Assembly: GCA_951213105.1 (NCBI GenBank)
Contig: OX578136.1
Location: forward strand, 76,070,437-76,134,436
Length of the DNA stretch: 64,000 nt
Source of the DNA: Amaurobius ferox
Lineage: Eukaryota; Arthropoda; Arachnida; Araneae; Amaurobiidae
Reading direction: 5' to 3'
Positions 56,601 through 64,000 of the stretch are shown in pieces. A program made the position numbers and the translations under genes. Within the stretch, counting starts at the first letter, position 1. Each line of letters opens with the position of its first letter. Below the pieces are notes generated by a model. The model searched no databases. It had not been told where the DNA came from and saw only the letters and a program-made list of their open reading frames with translations.

Positions 56601-56909
56601 TCAATGCATATTTAATGTATAGCATATTTATAATATACATTTGTGTACGCTATATTTAACATAAATTTTTACTTATTTTGTATCAAAATGTTTGCGGTAT
56701 TTTAATAAAATGGGATATTATTTTAATGTGTTCTAAATATGCACTCACAACTATCTATAGGATAAAGAAATCCAGCTGCCTGTAGAAAGCAGAAAGGCAA
56801 TATTTTTTCCAAACAATTGTTGTTATCACCAACTTGTTTGAAGTATCGATTTCTCATGATCAGCTATAGATAAAGAGTAGATAGTGACTGGTAAAAATTT
56901 AGTATCACA
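56601..56909. other. AT-rich spacer
   Basis: No feature recognised; contains TATATTTAAAAT low-complexity stretches. Confidence 0.4.
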
Positions 56910-58503
56910 CTAGCCGAATACCCGTTGAAAATCAACGGTCTCGCAATAAGCAACTCCTCAAAAATGTAAGTTTTTGAATAATTCGCGTTTCACATTTATA
57001 TGGCAAATCAAATATTTTGTTGTGCAGAACCCCCTAAAGAAGAAAATATTGGTAAACTTAATTTGCCCATTTCTTTCTTTCGAACTATCTACTCTACACC
57101 ACATTAAAGTTATCTCATCCCGAAGCATGCTATTTTATTATTTCTCCTTTTGAACATTTTTCTGTGAAGCACACCCATAAATGAACATTTTTAAAAAACG
57201 CTGTTTATTTTGGGTTTTTTATCAGATGATTGGCTCATATACCAAATATCAAGCCTCTATCACATTTAAAAGGAAGCGTGCATCATTTATTCGGAAAATC
57301 GAATATATTTGTGTGCGGCACCCCTTAAGTAGCAAATATTGGAAATCTGAAATTTCACATTTTCTTTCATTCAAACTATCTACCCGGACACCAAATTTGA
57401 AGTCTCTATCCTATCGCGAAGCATGTTTTTTCTATCACTTCACCTTTCGACCGTTTTTCTGTATAGCACTCCGTTAATGAAAATTTTTGTCAAACCGTAT
57501 TCATCTTTGGTTTCTTTTTTGTCAAATAGTTAGCCCATATACAAAATTTAAAGCCTCTATCACATTGTAAAGGAGGCGTTTTTCATTTGTTCGGTAAATC
57601 GAACATTTTAGTAAGCGGCATTCCCTACACTAGCAAATGTTGGAAAACCGAAATTGCACACTTTCTTCCTTTCCAACTTTTTACCAGTACACCAAATTTG
57701 AAGTCTGTATCTCCTCACGATGCATGCTATTCTAACATTTCACCTTTCGAATGATTTTGTGTGGAGTACCCACCCCTTTTAATATACATTTTTGAAAAAC
57801 TCTATTTTTCTTGTGATTTCTGTGAGATGATTCGCCCATATACCAAATATCAAGCCTCTATCACATTTTAAATGCGGCGTTTTTCCTTTATTCCGAAAAT
57901 CGAACACCTTGGTGTGCGCCACCTCCTAAAGTAGAAAATATTGGTAAACTGAAATTATACACTTGCTTCCTTTCAAACTATCTACCCTTACACCAAATAT
58001 GATATCTCTATCTCATCTCGAAACATGGTTTTTTATCAATTCACTTTTCGAATGTTTTTCTCTAGAGCATAAACTATATTCGTCTTGGGTTTTTTCGTCA
58101 AATGATTAGCCCATATACCAAATTTCAAGTCTCTATCAAATTTTAAAGGAGCCTTTTCTCATTTATTCGGTAAATCGAACATTTTGGTGTGCGGCACCCC
58201 CTTACGAAAAAAATATTGGAAATCTGAAATTGCACACTTTCTTGCTTTCGAACTATTTACTCATACACCAAAGTTGAAGTCTCTAACTTATCGCAAATCA
58301 TGCTTTCCTATCATTTCACTTTTCGAACGTTTCGGTGTGGAGCACTCCCTCCAGAGAACGTTTTCGAAAAATTCGATTTTTCCATTGGGGGTTATCGAAC
58401 GACCGAGCCGTGTACCAAATTGCAAGTCTCTATCTATTAGGAAAGTGCCTAAAAAAAGGGTGACGGACGGACAGACGGATACACGGCAATTGGTATATAT
58501 AGA
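56910..58503 (-). mobile_element. Complete non-autonomous Helitron (family 4, 1594 bp)
   Basis: On the minus strand the 5' end is A|TCTATATATACCAATTGCC, and the 3' end is CCGTTGATTTTCAACGG, GTATTCGG, CTAG|T. That gives TC at the start, a perfect 7-bp hairpin 8 bases before CTAG, and A/T flanks with no target duplication, all textbook Helitron ends. The interior has alternating ~140-bp repeats containing ACCAAATTTGAAGTCTCTATC and CATTTATTCGGTAAATCGAAC. Frames inside (57181-57477, 58184-58528) arise from those repeats and are not Rep/Hel. Confidence 0.85.
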
Positions 58504-58637
58504 TTCTGGAGGAATAGAGATTCATTAAGCATTTCTGTATTCGGTTAAAAATGTGCATTTTAATTGAAATATCTTTTTTAAGATTGACTGTACTTAGAGG
58601 ATGACTGAAAAGAATTGAGTGAACTGTTGAAGTGTTG

Positions 58638-58704
58638 AAGTGTTGAAACCCAGACCACTCGACTGACCCTAGGGTCAGTCGACTGGTCTGGGTCTTCAAC
58701 ACTT
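58638..58704. repeat. 67-bp near-perfect palindrome
   Basis: The left arm 58638-58670 (AAGTGTTGAA, CCCAGACCACTCGACTGACCCT) pairs with 58671-58704 (AGGGTCAGTCGACTGGTCTGGG, TTCAACACTT), with one mismatch and one extra base. A third partial copy, CCCTAGGGTGAGTCGAGTGG, follows at 58726-58753. Confidence 0.9.
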
Positions 58705-58753
58705 TATATATCGTTGCTATTCATACCCTAGGGTGAGTCGAGTGGTCCGGGTT

Positions 58754-59261
58754 TCCGACGCTTCAGATAAATCACCTTTTGAGAAGCCAGTGACTTATTC
58801 TGTTCTGGCAATTGTGACGCCTGTCAAACAGGCTTCCACAATAAGACCTATTTCTGACGGAGAAAAATCTGTCGTTTTCCCCAATTCACCCCACTTTTCT
58901 TGGAACACACACTGGTAGCATTCTTATAGTGGTGAAGCGATCACGTGTACCTCCCATAACCAACGTCATTCGCATATATCTTCCTGTGATCTACATTTAC
59001 ATACATGTTCCCAGGTTCCTAATTCACAGGCCTTCGTGTACATAAATCCTTCGCTCATAGTTATTAGACTAGTTCCAGTCTAATCAGATTAACTTTCGCT
59101 GGTTTACTTATTAGAATTTCGATGCAGCAAGTTTATTACATATTTGCTAAGTTTGTCTGGCACGAGGTGTACATCATTAATGTTCGGGAACTCACTCACT
59201 ATGACTCGGGACCCTTGGAGATTTCGATAACAGTGACGTATAGAACATTGTACTTACTTTT
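58754..59261. other. Unassigned sequence
   Basis: No recognisable gene; a 61-codon frame (58733-58918) lacks family resemblance. Confidence 0.4.
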
Positions 59262-59899
59262 TACTTTCCCTGCAATACATGGTAATGTATAGGGAAAGTA
59301 TTGGAATCATGTCGAAAATCACAACTCGAGTTTTCGACGGATCTACACGTTTCAAGACCTCTAGACCTCTAGACCGAAAAAAACCATTTTTAGCGTGACG
59401 TCTGTGTGTGTGTCTGTGTGTGAGTCTGTGTGTCTGTCTGTGTGTCTGTGTCTGTGCAGATTTTGTATCCACTCTAACTGAAAAACTAATGGACCGAATT
59501 TCACAAAATTCGGTAGATAAGTCACTTGTGGGTTACCCTGGTGCTGATTAGATTTTGGTATGATTCGGAAAAAATTGACCTGCCTTTTTGTGCAAAATGG
59601 CCCGCAAAAATCGTCCAAATCTAAACTAAAGAACTGGGTATACTCAAATATATCCATTAAATGCTGATTTAATACGTAATTTTTAACGACGAAAAGAATA
59701 AGACCAACCCCATTACTCTAGGGCTAGCCGTTCCCGATATTTTTGTTTTTCGTACTTTCCCTACGCCACCTTTGAAAATAAGCCCGGCTACCGAATGAGA
59801 ACGGAAATTGAATTAAAAGTGAAATAAATTTAATTAAAATAAATAGAACGTTAATATAAGTCTGCAGGGAAAGTCATGTGCTGCTCACATCAGAATTTT
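59262..59899 (+). mobile_element. HINE family 2 copy
   Basis: It runs from TACTTTCCCTGCAATACATG to GCAGGGAAAGTCATG, CTGCTCACATCAGAATTTT. It has a CTGT/GTGT tract (59403-59458), a single GACCGAATTTCACAAAATTCGG (59492-59513), and a CCGTTCCCGATATTT motif (59733). It is shorter than array units because it has one rather than two of the ~150-bp internal blocks. Confidence 0.8.
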
Positions 59900-61090
59900 C
59901 TATATTGTTGGATTTTTCGTTCGGGTTTCTAAATACGACTTTGCCGTGCTCCGCGGCTAAAACTTCCCAAATTCTTTGACAAACCGATCATAGGGTTTCG
60001 ATGGGCTGTGAACCTCGAAAGGATGAATCCTTCTGGCTTAGGAATGTCGATAAATTAAGGAGGAGAATGGAGATGGTAACAGTAATTTGTTTAAAATAAG
60101 GATAGCGTCTGCATTATCTATAATTTTAATGGATTTATCACGAAGCCATGATAACATTTACACACATGTACGTAAATAAGTCACATTTTTATTAGTTGTG
60201 TTACAAATAAACAAGTCACCTTGAACACTAATTGCGTATTTATAAGTTTATATAAGTCATTTGGTGTCTGGCCTAAATTTAGGAAATTTTGCTTTTTAAA
60301 ATGCTTTAAATATTCGATTTTAAATATCTACTATAAAACCTAATGTATATTGAAAATGTGCATACCTTTAGTATAGAAGACGGAGCAAAACATAACTCAA
60401 CCACTTTCTTTTATTTTCTCCTATACAGACGAAGTAATTTAAGTTTTTTTTTTCAAACATTCTTTTCATGCCCTCTAGAAGCCCCCGGTAACTTAGAAGG
60501 CTGAGTATTTGTAGACTTATAGTATCAACCATGGGACAGGAACTATGGGAGCCTTATTTTCAATTTTTCTCCACTAGTGGAAGAAGAAAGGGATGAATAA
60601 ACTGGCATTTTTGAAAAGTTTTTAAGACCTTCCAGAAACTTCCTGGTGACTCAGAAGATCAAATCTTCGCACATTCATCGTTTCGTCCATGTGGCAGAAC
60701 CTAACTGAGATAGATTTTCCATTACTTCCCTTGTGACGAAGAAGAGGGAGGGGTTTCGAAAAGATATTTTGCATCCCCACATAAGCCCCTCCCCTGTGCC
60801 TTAGTTGATTAGATATATGTGCACATATAGTATAGACCAGAAGTCGGCAAAATTTCTTTACTAGGAGGGCATATTTTAGAAATGCGGGAGCTCTGTGGAC
60901 ACAGTGGGATGAAGAGGAAGGATGGGTAATACTTAAACATTAAAATATTAATGCAACATAAATTTATTACATAAATTCAAATTTTAATTGAAAAGGCATA
61001 TTCTTAAAATTGATATGCGATATTTGACATTGCAAATCTGCTGCCAAGTCGTTGTAATGTGGCACATAAGTTTAATTCCCTGTTCTCAGG
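59900..61090. other. Unassigned; degenerate ~180-bp repeats at 60460-60830
   Basis: 'gaagcccccggtaacttagaaggctgag' (60479) recurs as 'ccagaaacttcctggtgactcagaagatc' (60633), and 'catgggacaggaacta' as 'catgtggcagaaccta', so two decayed tandem copies are present. No gene is seen. Confidence 0.45.
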
Positions 61091-61097
61091 CATTGGT

Positions 61098-61590
61098 TCA
61101 AATGAGTGTCAGTGAGACTTGATCGTACTTTGATTTTATGTATTTCATATTGAAAAACAAACATTGATAAGCATATGTCGACATGCAAATTGAGCTCAAT
61201 TTTAGAGCACATTTTCTCAACAATGGGAAGCTATTTCCATTCACTGTATTCCAGAATTTTTCTTCGTTATGATGTGATTTTAATTTAATGTCATTTGGTA
61301 TATTTATAATTTCCAAATCCAAGTACTTCTTATTGGTAATATCGAAATACGTTGCGATTTTAATAGTCGCATCGTCCTCTGTATGAGAGAAAGGATTAAT
61401 AAGAAACGTTAAGAATGCCTCCAATTCGTAGAATTCTTCAAATCTGGTATTAAATTCTTCCAATAAGGAATCAAAATGTTTGGCAAACTGATGGGTGGTA
61501 TCACTTCCATTGCAATAATTTTCTATTATCATTTTTAATTTTCGAAAATGTGATAAATTATCTTTACTATAATTTATCTATACTATAGAT
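61098..61590 (-). pseudogene. hAT-type transposase / GTF2IRD2-like C-terminal fragment
   Basis: The minus-strand frame (144 codons from the ATG at 61532; the frame stays open further upstream to about 61590) matches the C-terminal region of domesticated-type hAT transposases such as GTF2IRD2/ZBED5/EPM2AIP1 relatives. It has ELEAFLTFLINPFS, then EEKFWNTVNGNSFPLLRK, then ICMSTYAYQCLFFNMKYIKSKY, which corresponds to the hATC dimerisation motif (usually STYxCEQxFSxMKxIKS). The CEQ of the family is changed to YQC here. The N-terminal BED finger and catalytic part are absent and the 3' side degenerates into stops. It is most likely a dead insertion. Confidence 0.75.
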
Positions 61591-63050
61591 AATGGGACAG
61601 AAACTAACGGAATCGGATTAAGACGACTTTTTGCAACGCCAAGCGCTATATATTGTTAAACAAAATAAAACTTATTTAAATGGATGCAACTGTATTTTTA
61701 AGAGTTTTAGTTTCAATATATTTGACAGGTTTAAGTACGAGTTGCTTTTTATTTTTAGAACCAGTACTTATGAAACATCGCATAATCACTTGAACTTAGC
61801 TCTGCTCACTCAGGCCCATCTCTGTGCATTACATAAGTATTTCAGTACTTCTCTAACACGGAACCATAATACCATAATAAGAAATCATATCTGATGACTG
61901 CCATACCTTCGCCCAACATTCCAAGTTACTAGACTCATTCTGAAATACATTCCCATGTATTTTTATGTTTCGTGATATGAATGGGGCAAGGCGTCTTTAA
62001 CCTACTCGTGGTATCTTGAGATAGAACATTTCCTGGGAGTTTGGATATATGTTTATGCCGCTATTTCATGTGGAAGGCAATGAAACGGGGAAAAGAGTAT
62101 GAACGTAAATTTCAGGTTTAGTCATCTTTAGAGGGCGATATATGTGCAATCACAATTTTATGTCTTTCAGTAAAACACAGTAAATAATGTTAGGCATTAA
62201 ATTATAAATGCAATCCCAACTGAAATTAAAGATGGGTTTAAAGTGTAATTATAAATGGAACAATTTAAGTCCAACAAAGACAACGAAACTAAAACTCTTA
62301 AGAATTATTTTGCAACATTTTTTAAATACTCTCTTTTGTTTAACAATGTATATGGTTCTCAGCGTCGAAAGTTGGCTTCGTAATCGAAAATTGGTTTAGT
62401 TAGTCTATTGTCGGTTCTATAAGTGTGAAAAGTTTCAAACTTTTAGTTCACCAAGGGTTTCTGGATGACCCAAAAATGCTTTTCGCTCCCTCTCCCACTA
62501 TTTTGTCAGTAGGATGAAATAGAAAATCCGGTATTCTTAAGTTTGGTTCCCTGGTCAATGGTAGAAGTGTGCAAAGATTCATCCTTATAAGTTCATAATG
62601 GGGAGGGGGGTTCTTGTGAATCTGAAAAAACGTTTCGAAAAAAAAAACACTGATCTCTGTCTCCGTGAGATTAAAAATCCAGCTCCGATAGTTCATGCTC
62701 CGTTTTCGGTACTATAGGTGTACAAAGTTTCAACCTTCTAGGTATCCGGGGGAAGATCTTCTTGAGACTCTGTAGAAATATGCGATCTCCCTATTTTTTC
62801 CACTACCAAAGCAGAAAACAGCATTTAGGCTCCTCTGCATAGTATAGTCGATGCTATTAGTATACAAATATTAAGTTAAATGCATTTAAGTCACTGGTGC
62901 GATTAAGCTATTGCCAACTAAATCCTTGTTTGTAAAAATGGCAACATCATGAAGATGTCATCAGAAATGAATGGAATTTATTGCACAAACGACCTGCATT
63001 GATATAAATAAACGATTAAATTTACAAAGCAAGAAAGCAATATTACATGT
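61591..63050. other. Unassigned; two decayed repeats at 62400-62830
   Basis: 'tcggttctataagtgtgaaaagtttcaaac' (62411) and 'cggtactataggtgtacaaagtttcaac' (62706) mark two diverged ~295-bp direct repeats. A plus-strand frame at 61631-61894 is unrecognised. Confidence 0.4.
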
Positions 63051-63056
63051 CGAACA

Positions 63057-64000
63057 TCAGTATTTGGTGAATCCACTACGTACTGCAATAAGTGCTTCTA
63101 TATGACGTGGGATCGAATCAAACAGATTTTGAATTCGTACCTGAGGAAGAGATTTCCAGATTGCGTTTATCCGAACCCAAAGTTGAACTGTATTAGCTAC
63201 GGGACGGCTGTCACGAGCAATACGCCGATCAACGAAATCCCGGACATGTTCAATAGGTGACATATCAGGTGAAAAGGCAGGTTAAGGAAAAAGCTGTATC
63301 TGTTGTGCCGAAAAGAAGTCTTGAATATTCCTAGCGACATGTGAACGAACACTGTCATGTTGAAATACAGCTCCAGGAATGCGTTGAAAGAAAGGTACGA
63401 TATCAGGCTCTAGAACTTCTCTGATCTACCGGTTGCTGTTGAGATTATCCACAATTCTTAGCAGTTGAGTTCGTCTAAGATACCTAATGGCATCCCAGAC
63501 CATCGCACTTTGCATTAGTCCAGTATGACGTTGGATAACGCATTTCGGAAGGTGGCGTTCACCGTCATAGCGTCTAACGTGTATGCGATCATCAATGTAC
63601 CAAGAATTAAAGCGGGATTCATCGAAAAAGACGACTTGTTGCCAATCCGCACTTCTGTGTCTATGTAGATGAGTTCATTGTTGCCGCAGGCGTAGATAGT
63701 TTTGCGTCAGGTTAATCCTATACAAAGGAATTCTTCCATGCAGTCCACGGTGTAGGTGATATCGACGAATTATTGGAGCAGACAATGACACATCTGTAGC
63801 AATGCACCAACGTTTTGCCAACAAGTCGAGATGAAGCTGTAAGTTACATCACTGCCATGGGGATGAGGTGTCTATCATCTCGTGCTGACGCAACATTTCG
63901 TCATCCACAGCCGGATTTGCGATTCTCCCGGTCCTTGTCAGTTCACCGCTTTCACACTCGCATCATGGTTTTGGCACTGCGCTCCATACGAGCTGCTATT
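63057..64000 (-). pseudogene. Tc1-like transposase, broken, runs off the window
   Basis: Minus-strand translation, across frames, gives the catalytic core and C-terminus of a Tc1-family (DD34E) transposase: DESRFNSWYIDDR, VWDAIRYLRRTQLLRI, NLNSNRWIREVLEPDIVPFF, FQHDSVRSHVARNIQDFF, SPDMSPIEHVRDFVDRR and the terminal ALIAVRSGFTKY. The second catalytic D is in FQHDS and the final E in SPIEH. A Trp codon just before PAFSPD is TAA, and other stops interrupt the N-terminal half. Only the last ~69 codons (63057-63263) are open. The expected length is about 340 codons, and the N-terminal helix-turn-helix region reaches the window edge. Confidence 0.85.

Noticed and set aside
57181..58528. Frames of 98 and 114 codons as Helitron proteins
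   Set aside because: They arise from the ~140-bp internal repeats, and neither contains Rep (HUH) or helicase motifs.

Overview
This window looks like repeat-dominated nuclear DNA from an arthropod. It is AT-rich, full of microsatellites, and carries eukaryotic mobile elements of many classes: a Ty3/gypsy LTR retrotransposon, non-LTR (LINE) fragments, Tc1/mariner and hAT remnants, Helitrons, a Penelope-like terminal piece and tRNA-derived SINEs. My best guess is a spider (orb-weaver type). That rests only on remembered resemblance of the repeat-encoded peptides and is not proven here. I see no intact host gene, rRNA, functional tRNA or CRISPR array. The only long intact coding regions are gag and pol of the LTR retrotransposon.

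Layout. 1-2.6 kb: decayed copies of a TIR-plus-hairpin repeat (family 1), which I read as non-autonomous Helentron-like (HINE) elements. 2.6-8.06 kb: mostly unassigned sequence, with a broken LINE reverse transcriptase on the minus strand near 5.9-6.9 kb. 8.06-16.5 kb: a head-to-tail array of Helitron-like units joined at CTAG|TC junctions. 16.56-20.49 kb: a tandem array of about 787-bp HINE family-2 units, interrupted by a complete gypsy element (20487-29973) and resuming at 29979-30796. The gypsy element lies on the minus strand. It has 864-bp LTRs that look identical, a 5-bp target duplication CATGT, a primer-binding site, gag, and pol in the -1 frame. Pol is apparently expressed through a TTTAAAC slippery site placed directly before the gag stop and followed by a GC-rich stem. 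30.9-38.7 kb: further HINE pieces, a ~320-bp tandem repeat, two tRNA-like copies, a Penelope-like terminal region with a candidate hammerhead ribozyme, an internally deleted Tc1, a tRNA-SINE and inverted repeats. 39.1-41.3 kb: a mariner fragment and two Helitron families joined 5' end to broken end. 43.6-49.2 kb: a cluster of plus-strand HINE copies. 49.2-56.6 kb: a ~1.3-1.4 kb tandem repeat of unknown nature, into which HINEs and a LINE RNase H fragment have inserted. 56.9-58.5 kb: a complete small Helitron with a clear 3' hairpin. 59-64 kb: one more HINE, a hAT/GTF2IRD2-like remnant and a Tc1 transposase pseudogene that runs off the edge.

How it fits together. The main actors are rolling-circle-type non-autonomous elements. 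HINE family 1, HINE family 2 and the 8-16 kb Helitron array differ in their ends, yet all carry the same ordered internal module. The order is a CTGT/GT microsatellite, then a motif like ACCGAATTT...AAATTNGGT, then a motif GTTCTCGAGATATT. This suggests shared ancestry or a shared functional block. The gypsy insertion is the youngest datable event, because it sits inside an already amplified HINE array, has matching LTRs, and has open gag and pol frames.
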